From assembly GCA_903813345.2 (NCBI GenBank), contig CAIIXF020000009.1, forward strand, positions 32,092,740 to 32,152,739: a stretch of 60,000 nucleotides of DNA, in the 5' to 3' direction. Of the stretch, positions 1 to 11,060 are shown piece by piece (position 1 is the stretch's first letter; the number at the start of each line of letters is the position of its first letter). The notes beneath the pieces were generated by a model. That model saw nothing but the letters and a program-made list of their open reading frames with translations. It was not told where the DNA came from and ran no database searches. This stretch comes from Owenia fusiformis (taxonomy: Eukaryota; Annelida; Polychaeta; Sabellida; Oweniidae). The translations under genes and the position numbers were made by a program.

Positions 1-1110
1 AATATTTGCCCTTTCAGGCCCGTAGCCATTTTCCAGTGATGGGGGCAGGGGGTCCAAGTTAAACAACATTGGTCATCACTTAAGTTAAAAGAGTTCAGAA
101 TCATGAAAAACTGCACGATTTTAAATAAACTTTGGAGAAAGGTGATGATTGAACCCCCTCCCCCTTCAAATGCAATGGAGGTCAATTGCAATTATATTCG
201 AGGGTCGCCATTTGAATGAAAGAAAAGCATAAATTAAATATTAAAACTTCCCACATTTTCACGTCTTTGCCTCTCTATGTTTGAATTTTTATTTTCTTAT
301 CCTTCAGGAAAAAAAACTAATGTGACTTGATCTAGCGTATCCTATACCCCAAAGGTCTATCTATAATTATTTTTGAAAAACCCCTCCCATAGAAAGAATA
401 CCGGAGGAGGTGGAAATGGCTTCCAAACCCTACAAATTAATGTTACCAGAGACTTCAAAGCCCTACAAAGTAGACGCACGTTTGCGTATATGGATTGAAT
501 ATTTCACGTGGCAAAAGTTCTAAACTGATATTTTGGGAGTGGTGACTTAGACAATGGAGAGGTTAAGCTAACGATGTTTTTCACAACGTAACCGTGAACG
601 CAAAGTACAAAAATTAACAAAGGAATGTATCGAGCGCTCATAGTTTTATGCGCGCTTAGTCTACTTCAGATACTCTTTCAGCTTCAGAGTTTCGGGTTTA
701 GAACAGGAGATTTGAATATTTGACGTTGGGTCAACGGGAACCATTTTACTCGTGTCTATTGAACACTATGCTGTCAATTTTGATTTCGATGTACAGTTGA
801 ATTCTTGCTGAACACGATGATGTATGTCATGCATGATTTAGCGCCAAAAATCTTACGAAACGAGCTCGTTTAAAATATGTATTAGAAAACCAGCTATAAA
901 ACCGCATCAATGACATACTATAGAATCATTACACGCTATGGTGTAGTCTAAACAAACACTGGATTTGAACGGCTATTTGAACGGCTATGAGAAGGCTACA
1001 TGAATTTGTATATGGTCGAGTGATACGTACAGGTTCAGTTTCGATTATATATGCAAAGCTTAACCTCTCCAATATCTTGAAACATCACCTGTATTAAACA
1101 CGCACATGTC
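1..1110. other. No gene recognised; AT-rich spacer
   Basis: No convincing coding exon on either strand. The first 60 bases (GGCCCGTAGCCATTTTCC) resemble one end of a dispersed repeat seen again near 6.8, 22.6 and 35.7 kb, so the window probably starts inside or beside such a copy. Confidence 0.5.
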
Positions 1111-1507
1111 ATGCAATCTGTGTTTATGGTGAGAGGTCTCGGTCGGGGGGCCTAGGAGACAAGGTCTAGTAGCTAAGCTTCCCCTAACCACCGTCAGTAC
1201 TCCTGTGACAGGTAGTGTATATTTGGTAGATCCTAGGGTAATGACATTGGTGTGTTATTCCCTATCTTCATTCACGTATAGAGAGAGGCCGGACATCCCG
1301 ATCCTGTAGCGGATCTTCTCCCTTATATGTTGGTCATTATAAGGGCCCAAGATGTTTCGAACTCATGGGGGTATCCCATGATTGTTCTTCCTCAGCGGCC
1401 GAATGAATGTTGTATGTGATTTATTGTGATTTTATTGTGAATGATAATGCTGTTTTATTTCTATCATTCAGTTGTATTTTAATAGGTTTCCCGTATTCGT
1501 TTTTAGC

Positions 1508-3180
1508 AGGAGGGGTTGTTGTTTATGCGTATTGGTTTATTGCATAAAGGCGTGGTCAGTTTATTGATGAATTTTGGTTTGGTTTGGTTTGTGGTTAAGC
1601 CATATGCTCATGTATGTTATATGTTGATATTAAGTGTATTTAAAGGGTTGTTGGCTTGTTTGTGTTTGGTTGTATTTTGTGGCATTTTGTGGTGTTTTCA
1701 ATTTGTTGGGTTGGTGTGCGTTTGGCGGTGTCTGTGGTGGGTTGAGGGTAGGTACATTACATTTTGGTGGTTCAGGTGGTAAGTTTACTGTTTCAGCTTT
1801 CCGTTGGTATATGTGATATGTTGCTAGCATATCTTGTTGTTGAGATATTAACTTGAATGAAGGGTTTAATGGCCCGTATTTTAAATATTTTGGTTTTCCG
1901 ATATTTGTGTTTTATCGGGAGGGTGTATGTGTATTGGTTAATTGCATCGGGGTATGGTCGGTTCAATGTTGAAATTGGATTTGGTTGTTTTGTTCATTGT
2001 TTCAGCTTCATGGTCAGGTATATGTTATGTTCATATTGTGTGTATTAGAAGAGTTGTTGTCTTTTTCGTGTTTGGTCGTGTTTTGGTGTTTTCGGCATTT
2101 TGCGGTATTTTCGATTTGTTGAGTTGGTTTGAGTTTGGTGGTGACTAGGATGGGTCTATGGTAGGTAAATTGTCTTTTGATGGTTCAGGTGGCTTGTTTA
2201 ATGTTTTAGCTTTCCGTTGGTGTGTGCATTATGTTCGTGGCATATCTTGTTGTTGAGATATTAACTTTAATGTAGGGTTTGATGGCCCGTATTTAAAATA
2301 TTTTGATTTTCCCATATTTGTGTTTTATCGGGAGGGTGTATGTGTATTGGTTAATTGCATCGGGGTATGGTCGGCTCAATGTTGAAATTGGATTTGGTTG
2401 TTTTGTTCATTGTTTCAGCTTCATGGTCAGGTATATGTTATGTTCATATTGTGTGTATTAGAAGAGTTGTTGCCTTTTTTTGTGTTTGGTCGTGTTTTGG
2501 TGTTTTCGGCATTTTGCGGTATTTTCGATTTGTTGAGTTGGTTTGAGTTTGGTGGTGACTAGGATGGGTCTATGGTAGGTAAATTGTCTTTTGATGGTTC
2601 AGGTGGCTTGTTTAATGTTTTAGCTTTCCGTTGGTGTGTGCATTATGTTCGTGGCATATCTCGTTGTTGAGATATTAACTTGAATGAAGGGTTTGATGGC
2701 CCGTATTTCAAATATTTGATTTTCTCATATTTGTGTTTTATCGGGAGGGTGTATGCGTATTGGTTGATTGCATCATGGTATGGTCAGTTCGATGTTGAAA
2801 TTTTAATTTGGTTGTTTTGTTCATTGTGTCGGCTTCATGGCCAGGTATATGTAATGTTCATATTGTGTGTATTAGGAGGGTTGTTAACTTTCCTGTGTTA
2901 GGAAGTGTTTTGGTGTTTTCGGCATTTTGCGGTATTTTCGATTCTTTAAGTTGGTTTGAGTTTGGCGGTGTTTAGGGTAGGTCTATGATTGGCAAATCGT
3001 TTTTCTGTTGGTTCAGGCGGCTTGTTTAATGTTTTTGCTTCCTGTTGGTTTGTGTATTATGTTCGTGGCATATCTTGTTGTTGAGATATTAACTTGGATG
3101 TAGGGTTTAATGGTCCGTATTTCAAATATTTTGATTTTCCCATATTTGTGTTGTATCGGGATGCATATTGGTTGATTGTG
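1508..3180. repeat. Tandem array, unit about 413 bp, four units
   Basis: The landmark ATCGGG with the following TGTATG/GTATTGG recurs with its C at about 1508 (diverged), 1916, 2329, 2742 and 3157, giving spacings of 408, 413, 413 and 415 bp. Units 1916-2328 and 2329-2741 are nearly identical; the outer ones have diverged, the pattern expected of an array homogenised in its middle. The plus strand is strongly T/G-rich. Short open frames recur in each unit (two translations start with the same 50 or so residues), but this follows from the repeat and is not evidence of a gene. The array abuts a retroelement fragment at 3.2-3.4 kb. Confidence 0.85.
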
Positions 3181-3196
3181 TCTGTGAGTGGTTGGT

Positions 3197-3421
3197 TTAT
3201 TGTTTAAGTCTGGTCTGGTTGTGTTGTTTTTCCGTTGTAGAGAACGGGTGTTTCGTTCTATTCTTTGTATGAAATAAGTATTTTAATCTAAGTTTTCTGG
3301 TAAAACTTAGAATGTCAGTCGGGAGTTCCCGCTCTAGTGTTTTTAAGTTTGGGGTGGGAATAAACTTGAGTCCCTTAGAGAGAACAGAGTGTTCTGCTTC
3401 TGACGGTGTGTAATCCGACAA
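3197..3421 (-). pseudogene. Retroelement protein fragment, Penelope-like N-terminal region
   Basis: The minus strand encodes about 74 residues containing SDYTPSEAEHSVLSKGLKF, followed by PTP and RKLRLKYLF. A motif of the form L-T-x2-E-x3-LSKGL-x-F-x-PTP followed by a basic/aromatic LRL segment is, as I recall it, typical of the region preceding the reverse transcriptase in Penelope-like elements of invertebrates and fish. No reverse transcriptase or GIY-YIG domain follows: downstream on this strand lies the 413-bp array. It is therefore a truncated remnant. The family assignment rests on pattern recognition only. Confidence 0.5.
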
Positions 3422-5630
3422 GTAATCAACGAGCTTAGTTTTCGCTGCTTTGGTTTTGTGTGTTTTATGAGTGTTTGAAAGGATGTATTGTTTTTTTGGC
3501 TTTGTAAAGTTTGTTGTTGCGTTTCCTAGCCATATTGGTGGTTAGGTTGATTCTTAGTTGTCAGTGGTACGTGTTATATGTGTATCAGTGGCCAATTATG
3601 TATCTAGGTCACTGTAATTATGTGTGTATCAGGTATGTTCCTTAATTAAGTGTGGTCACTATGGGAGTGGTGATTAAGAAGATAATGGGAAGATTCCCTT
3701 GTTAGAATGTATATTTTGAAGTGTTGGTTTCGTGTTGGTTGTTATGAAGTAATTGTTTATATTTTGGTTTGGAAAGTGTTTTCCAGTCGGGGTATTATTT
3801 GGTTGGTTGTTTATGAGTAAATGTATATTGTTTTAATTTGCGAATTGGAGTTTGTGTGTGCCTCCAAACTGTTGTAAGGTGTATATGTTTTTTGTTGCCA
3901 GGTCGGCAAGATTGTTTTATGTTTGGCACGCTGCTAAGGAAAGTTCGAAACACCAAGTATGGTAAGATGGTGCAGCCTCTCATGTACGAAAATGTGTATG
4001 ATCTTTAATGAAATATACAGGTTAGTTTTAATTTTGATCTATTTTATTCATTCATGTTTTCGCAGATTATTTGGAACATTTAGAAAGAAGCAAACAAAGG
4101 CTTTTGTATGTACGGTGACAATTAATTTAAACATTTTGGCAATTTCATACCGTCCTTTGAAATAATATTGTCAGCTACAGGCGATGCTGATGTTGATTCT
4201 AAGTGATTAAAATACATATCACGTAGAAAATATCACTTTGAAGGTTTAACAGATTTATTTTGATCTTAAAATGTTGACTAAATTTATTTGTATATTTTAT
4301 AAATACATAACGAGCTAACTTTTCGTTTGAGTATTGGGTTTGATTTAAGTTAATGTAAATTATTGCCGATTGTATTGTTCAGATGGCACTGTGTGTTTAC
4401 CCCCCCCCCCCCCCCTTCTGAGGGGCCCTCGCCTCGATGTGGTTACTGAAAAGGATCAAATGTATTTACTGACATTTGGCAACTGCTTTAAATTGCCTGC
4501 TTGACTGAGAGTTTTATCATTCGACGGATGCTTTGAATCCCATTAGTGCTTGAACCAACCCCCGGGAACCAACCTTCGTCCTCCCCAACGTTGTATTTTC
4601 CTTTCAAAATCAGACTTAAAGAAGAAACAAGTTAAGTTTGGAGAAATGTTTTGGCATGTTCATGATTCCAACCGTTAAATGATCAACGAGGCATTGTTGC
4701 TTCATGATATTGAGTGATGCATACAATGCATTACACCTCGGGGCATTACATTCTTTGGCCAGATAATGATTCCGTATTCCAAATTTCTCAGGTCCGAAAT
4801 CAAATTAAAATGAAGCTAGCGTCCCAGACGCTCTTCATATGCAAAAAATCCCCCTGAGTAAAACTGAAAGCAATACTCAGGAATTATAGACCGAGAAGTT
4901 CATGTAAGATTACTGAGGAAACTCACTATACACTGAGACAATTTATTTCCAGATTTATTTACAATCTTTACTTCTGTACTTCAGAGTATGTTCTACTCCC
5001 CTTGCCAATGTCTTAGTCCGCCCCTGTGAACCACCTTGATAATGTCCCCTCCCGGGTGTCGCCTTGTCACCCCCCCCCCTCCAGATCCACCAATTGTTTT
5101 AAACCATGCTGCCTATATTAATATTATCATATAATCAATCTGGCATCCGTTTGAGTTTTCTAACCCTGCTATAAAGGATGGTATCTAGAATGATACCTTA
5201 CACTTTTTTCTGAATGTTGATATCCAAAAACATATCTTTAGTTTATCAGCACATACTGGACACAATATAACGAGTATACACATTGTAATATAGATAAGAG
5301 AATATTGGGGAAAATTACAATCCCTTTGATCAAATTATTAAGATTTAATCTCCAGCTGAGGTGCAATCAAAGTATTGATACACATAATTAGCAATCAGAA
5401 AGATGCTCTAAGTTAGATTAAAGTTTCCAAATACCTTTGTTGTAACATCTTATTTCAAAAGAATGGATTTTGAGAGTATTGATGAATGGATAAATTCATA
5501 TTCATATCAAACATTCACAATTATAATTAACAGTGGAATTCCTTCAATAAATGCAACATATTTACCATTTAAGATTTCTTATTGGACTTTCCGCATAATG
5601 ATAAAATGTTGATGATATAGTTTTCGGTAA
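3422..5630. other. No gene recognised
   Basis: Continues T/G-rich to about 4.1 kb, then ordinary AT-rich sequence with a C homopolymer near 4401-4415 and a second short C-run near 5071. No exon with flanking splice sites and a recognisable product was found. Confidence 0.4.
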
Positions 5631-5636
5631 AACCAC

Positions 5637-6575
5637 AGGGCCGTAGCCAGCGTTCAGTGGGGGGATGCAATTTCCAAAATATTTATAGGTTTTCAGTCGG
5701 GGGGGGGGGGGGGGGGGGGGGCGATCGTGATATAAATTAGGCAAAAATGATTTGTTTTGAATTTCAACAAAAAAATGATGCAACTTCCTTCAAACCTGAG
5801 CTGGAAACTTCAAACAAAAAATCATTTTAACGCTCTTTTCTTCCTCTACCTGATGGTTGTATTTAATTGGTTGTAGGGAGGGGGTGCGAACCCATCGCTC
5901 CCCCTTGTTACGCTTATAAACCCAATTACATATTCCCAAGGAATCGACTTTATTAATTATATGTGCATATTTGTAAATGTGCTTGCATGTAGAAATTGCA
6001 CCTTCCCCTGACCGACCCGGTAATGTTTATGACTTTTGAATGATGTCTACCCCTTGATGCATGTATCCTTTAATAAGTGGTGTTAAGAATATTGGTGTAG
6101 GCCCTGGTGAAGGGAAATGTCATAAAGATTTGACGTATATCGTAATATAGCCGCGTCCCCTTTGGCTTTATCCTTCCAAAAGCAAACGGCAGATGAGAGG
6201 GATTCTGGCGTAACAGAATGTTTGACGTAGAATTAAAAAGGAATAAATGATTGATCTGATGCTTAATAAGCCACTTACAATATACAGTTGATATTGTGTA
6301 AAGTTTGTAGCCAGGGGGGGTGCGATGGGTGAATGATCGCACCCCGCACCCCCCCCCCCCCCATAACCAATAAAGAAGGAAGATGAAAGGAGCTTTTAAT
6401 GCCTTTTATTTAAAACTTCTAGTTCAATTTTGAAGGAACTTGTATCAATTTTTGTAAAATTCAAGATAAAAATTAATATTTTGGCTTGTTTATGCCTATC
6501 GCGTCCCCCCGACTGAAAACCAATTTTTTTTGACGATCGCACCACCCTGAATGAAAGCTGGCTACACCCCTGTAA
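5637..6575. repeat. Inverted pair of a dispersed repeat (about 270-bp arms)
   Basis: The left arm (about 5637-5905) begins GCCGTAGCCAGCGTTCAG and carries GGTTTTCAGTCGGGGGG. The right arm (about 6307-6575) holds the reverse complement: CCCCCCGACTGAAAACC, then GAAAGCTGGCTACACCCC. Both arms include the G-run and an AGCTCTTTTC/GAGCTTTTAA segment. A diverged relative of the same family lies at 54.1-54.3 kb. No coding content was recognised; probably non-autonomous transposon copies inserted in opposite orientation. Confidence 0.65.
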
Positions 6576-6804
6576 CATGTATTCAATTGATGTAGCTATA
6601 GAATAAAATAAGACATGATTGTTTTGGCATTTTGAAAATAATACTTTTGTTTTCCTTTACTTTATGATGTGTCCTTTTTCAGCGTTTGGTGTTCTGCAAT
6701 GAATTAAATTGAATCAGTTAAATTGAATCAGGGTTTAATTTTGCAAGCGAATCTCGAAACAGGCGCTAAGCACAATAACCTTTATTTTAAACCAAAGAGT
6801 AACA

Positions 6805-6950
6805 ATTCCGTAGCCAGGATTTGCAAAGGGGGGGGGTCACTTTTTGAAAAATTCCAGGCGGGGTTCACTTGTGACAATTTTGGTCCAAAAATAGCAGGAA
6901 TCAGGATGGGTGCGAGCAACCCTCACCCCCCTAAGGCTACGGGCCTAAGT
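6805..6950. repeat. Short dispersed repeat with GTAGCC/GGCTAC ends
   Basis: Begins CCGTAGCCAGGATTTGC and ends AAGGCTACGGGCC, so the two ends are inverted copies of each other. The same family occurs at 22582-22765 and, split by an insertion, at 35706-37039. G-run and GGTTCAC segments are shared. No open frame of interest. Confidence 0.6.
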
Positions 6951-6999
6951 ATATGTTTTATACAGAGAGGTATATTCCAAATATTGAGTTTGGTTTAAA

Positions 7000-8240
7000 G
7001 AGAAGTATCAATGACAAGGGATTATTCTTTAAGAGTTTTAATTTTATAATCCACATAATCTGATCTTGTGATAAACCTAATGATCAAAGGATGGCTTTTT
7101 GCATCATTGTTAAATTGGGGATAAGTTTGACAATACCCATGTTTGGAAATACCCATGTTTAACTTGGATTTAATTTAAAACATTTGATTCCGGTTTTCTA
7201 ATGAATTTAGTTTGATTTGTTCATGAATTGTTAGACTTTGTCCAATGTCAATTGATATTGTTTTTCTAGATATTTAATTGATTAAAGATGTCAAATCATG
7301 GGAACCAAAAAGTATAATCTTAAGGCCGTTTAAAACGCTTTTATAAGATTCAAATGCTCAAGGTTAATGATTTTCCTTGTTTTAAATGTTTTAAACAATT
7401 CATTTGTGCCCTTGTGCCAAGATTTTACTTTGTTGCCATTTGAAATGAGATCATTTGTATATTCAAAATTTCCGTTCTTTCAAATAAAAAGTCAGACGAT
7501 AGCCTATAGGGAAATAACTATAGGGAAACTACTATTTGTTTGAATATATTCTAAGATGAGTTCATAATGCGTAAATCTCGTAGAATCTGTTGACAGCGAC
7601 CTTTTTTGCTCATTTTTTGTTACCTTCAACTTTTCAGGTGTACATTAAACAAAAAATACGAGATCAATTTTTAATAAATCATACATGATTATTTTGCTCT
7701 TAAACTCAAGTTTATTAATAAATAGTTGATTTTGTTCGCAAAAGTATGTGTTTTCAGTTGTATGTGGAAAAGTGGAGGACGAAAGGTTTTCAAAATTCAT
7801 TAAAATAGGGCTAATTTACGCCATTCGCCTATTTTCAAGCACAGCAACACGTATATTTATTTCACCTAAAATATCAATTGATTCGTGTTTTATGATGCTC
7901 CTATCCCATTGCTAATACATATACGATATCAGAGTTATTCGCCTTAAATATTTTGAGATATAGAGGCAAATGTGGAGGACGAAAGGATTTCAATATATGT
8001 ACATTTTTCTCAAAAAACGTCACATTTTGTGGTGTTAAAAAGCGAAAATGTGTAACAATGCGAGCGCGACCTTTTTGCGACACGTCATTGTCATTTGATG
8101 GATTAACCGCGCCTTAGGGCATTTTAGTTGTCCATCAGACAATAACAACTCTATTTTGCATTCCTGTAAATTTATAATATATTTTCGGCAATTTCTTTTG
8201 CTTTCATTAAACACATAATCTTATACTTTGGGTAACGAAT
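7000..8240. other. No gene recognised
   Basis: AT-rich spacer. The only structure noted is a short direct repeat, TGGAGGACGAAAGG at about 7773 and again at about 7974. No splice-flanked exon was recognised. Confidence 0.4.
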
Positions 8241-8247
8241 CGTCCAC

Positions 8248-8402
8248 AGCCCTTTTCAGGGCTAAACCAGTCCTTTTCAGGACTTTAAAACAAGTCCCCC
8301 AAGTAGTCACCAAGTGGATCCTATTTCTCCGAGCAGCTAAGAACTCAAGCAACACGCCTGTCAAACGGCCCTTTTCAGGGCCACCCTTTCTTTAAAAAGA
8401 GA
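8248..8402 (+). promoter_or_regulatory. Cluster of three histone-type mRNA 3' stem-loops
   Basis: Three hairpins share a 6-bp stem and TTTC loop: AGCCCTTTTCAGGGCT (8248-8263), AGTCCTTTTCAGGACT (8269-8284) and GGCCCTTTTCAGGGCC (8367-8382). The third is preceded by CAAAC and followed by ACCC, matching the metazoan replication-dependent histone 3' processing consensus, and a purine-rich AAAAAGAGA (about 8394-8402) sits where the U7-binding downstream element belongs. This signal normally lies 30-80 bases after a histone stop codon. No histone coding sequence was recognised upstream on the plus strand; GTCACCAAGT near 8306 echoes the end of H2B genes but is too short to count. Probably the 3' remnant of one or more histone genes. 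Confidence 0.6.
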
Positions 8403-9470
8403 ATTTAAATTATGAATATCTACATGTAGTTAAAATGTGTTAAAATGGATTGATTGATTGAATGGTTGAATGGGATATGTAGATAGATATTTTGATCTTG
8501 TGATTGCTAATTGTTAGGCCATTTGTTTTGAACGTGGCAATTTGATGAAAGTGCATGGTTTATCGTGCTTTTAAATGAAATAGATGCTGGTTCACTCATT
8601 GTTAACGAAAAAGACATTCGTTTTATTTCATTCACATTTGTTTTATTTTTTCTATTTAAAGCAGATATGAAATGGATAATAGGATGAACAACCAGCATAA
8701 CTGATTTTGCCAAGACCGTGATTCCCGAATATTGAAAGTAATAAAATAAAAAATCGCAATCTTTCCATTATACACATTCATTTTCCCTACGTTGTAAAAT
8801 CGAGTGTTTGCCAAAGGATATTCGATCGTTTTATTTTAATTATGCGATGAGCAAATTTACATTTATGTTTTGCAAATCGTCGCATCTTTCATTCATCCCC
8901 ATTAACCCTCTACAGTTGTGCTATAATTTCAGCAAAACAAACATTCCTTTAAAAAAAATCGAAAATAAATTTTATAAATATATGAATTAAAAATAATGCA
9001 AATGTACTAGGCAGAGACATGTCATGTTATATACACACAGAGGCAATTATATCGTCGCGCCAATCATAAACACAGGGCAGATCTAGACTTTGTTTATCTG
9101 TTTACATAAGACTTTGGGCCAAGAATATCCGCGTATATCCGTTTTTGATTGAACATTTCTTGAAGAATAATTTATTTTATTCGCTGAGCTAGGTTTATTA
9201 TTTGGCGTATAATATTATTATTTGCCGAAGATAACAGGATATAGTAGAATATATTTTTTTTTCCGAATAAGATACCCGTATCTACTCCTGTTATTCGGCT
9301 AATATTATATTAGGTTACACCCGTTTAAAACCTCTTATAGGGGCAAATAAGAGGCGTGCAGAAACCTACAATATTACCGATTTTGCCCAGTGTATAGTCA
9401 TTTTTTTATTGCATTTCTCTAAATATTCATATACCTTATGTACTAAAATCATCAAAACTTTAACCCATAG
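8403..9470. other. No gene recognised; small fold-back near 9.2-9.3 kb
   Basis: AT-rich spacer. Around 9185-9300 an inverted repeat is visible (GATAACAGGATATAGTAGA against TCTACTCCTGTTATTC), resembling other short fold-back elements of the window. No exon recognised. Confidence 0.4.
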
Positions 9471-9473
9471 ATG

Positions 9474-9695
9474 TCAACGATTGCGCTCATTTGCATACAG
9501 CCAATCAGTGCAGCGGAAATTATCAATTTTCTTTACTTTGTGGAAAGGTGAATAGCAATGGCTATCAGACTTAGATAAATCTAAAACTTCATATTTCACA
9601 TATTGTAACATTAAAGATAAATTTATTTTTGTTACTTGTGTCTCTAGCCAAGAATTGGCTAGAAGTAATTTCATCTGGAATTCTGTGAACTCCAT
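9474..9695 (-). other. Unidentified open frame, probably mobile-element debris
   Basis: An uninterrupted minus-strand frame of about 73 residues with an unbiased composition (FQMKLLLANSWLETQ near its start). I do not recognise the family. Its position next to a LINE tail at 10.13 kb on the other strand suggests transposon origin. No splice signals clearly frame it. Confidence 0.2.
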
Positions 9696-10131
9696 TTGAA
9701 AAAAGCTGGCCGGCGTGTCATAAATTTATTGAATATTTTTAAAATTGCCAGATAAATAAATCATTAATTAAAATGGCACAGGCTTGGCTCCTTGATGAGA
9801 TATTGCATGATGGCTCCAAGAAAAATGGAAAACTGGACGAAATGACGTTAATGTCTGACATTAGTAACTGGCTGTAAATTCTAAGTTAGCGATCCAGAAG
9901 ATGTGAACTAACACATTGATCACTTCATGTGTGTTTTGGAATTTTTGGTGAGGTAATAAGACCAAAACTGGCAATTCAAATTGTGATGTGGAAAAATGGC
10001 GGACCTTTGATTTCAAATTTTATAATTACGACATGCAGGAATTTATCTTTGGAAAAAGGCCACAATACAGTGGCCTTAGAGGAAGGTTATATTTTTGAAC
10101 CCTATTTATGTCAACCATGGGCTTTCATTGA

Positions 10132-10400
10132 ATGCCCATGTGTCAATCAATAAGCACTAGATTACATATAACAAAACTAAGAACTTCAAATCATAATCTT
10201 CCTATAGAAACAGGGAGATACATGTACATGAAAAGATCAAGTTTAGAGAGATTGTGTACCAAATGCAACAGACTAGAAGATGAGTACCATTATATTTTAG
10301 AATGTAAACTTTTTGAAGATGAGAGAAAAACACTCCTAGATAGCTGCTTCATAAGACAACCAAATATGTTAAAAGGTCCATGTGCAGTATGGCAAGTAAT
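10132..10400 (+). pseudogene. Non-LTR retrotransposon C-terminal zinc-binding tail (fragment)
   Basis: The plus-strand frame reads NLPIETGRY, then RLCTKCNRLEDEYHYILEC and an acidic/basic FEDERKTLL. The arrangement I-E-x-GR ... R-x-C-x2-C-x5-ED-E-x-H-x4-C is the zinc-binding tail found after the reverse transcriptase in many invertebrate LINE-like elements. No reverse transcriptase precedes it, so it is a 5'-truncated remnant. The last part of the open frame runs into the fold-back element that starts near 10370 and is not LINE protein. Confidence 0.7.
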
Positions 10401-11032
10401 TTTGGATGGTCATATCTTTCACCATGAGTACTTTCTGACCATAAATACAGTGGTTTTTATAAAAACAATATGTTTTCTTTAAAGTGAAGTTCTCGTGATA
10501 GTAAAATATCAATCCAACTCTCTGAAAAATTATGGTTTAGGCTGGGCACTTTTTAAAAAATGTTAGGCATATTTTCTAAAAGAGAATCTTGTTTTTCTCG
10601 AGTTTTAAAGTTAAAAACCACATATCCCATGTTATTTTCCCATAGGGAAAACTTGTGCTATCCATTGTTTTCAGCATAATTTTGGTCATCGAAAATTGAT
10701 TTCTTCAAAATAAGACTTTCAATACCATTCTACTTTTGAAGAAGTTTTAGACCCCTTTTTTGAAAAATCTTTTCATGCAATAAAAATCAGAAAAAGGAGA
10801 TCCTCTTTTTAGTAAATAGGTTCAACATTTTGAAAAAATTGTTGACATGGGTCCCTATTCATAATCTTTCGAAGTGTTCAATTGATATTTTTTATCACCA
10901 TGGATACTTCACTTGGAAGAAAACATATCGTTTTAATAAAAACCACTGTATTTATGCCCAGAAAGTACTCGTGGTGAAAGATATGACTGTCTAAATTCAC
11001 TTGACATACTGCACGTGGATCTTTAAAAGTTT
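10370..11032. repeat. Fold-back element, intact copy (about 660 bp)
   Basis: Starts AAAAGGTCCATGTGCAGTAT and ends with the imperfect reverse complement (ATACTGCACGTGGATCTTT). Internal segments pair too: CATATCTTTCACCATGAGTA at the left against ACTCGTGGTGAAAGATATG at the right. A second copy lies at 28046-30780 and is split by a 2.2-kb insertion, which helps define the boundaries. No coding capacity. Confidence 0.75.
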
Positions 11033-11060
11033 GTAATATTCTGTGCATTTAAGTAAAGGG

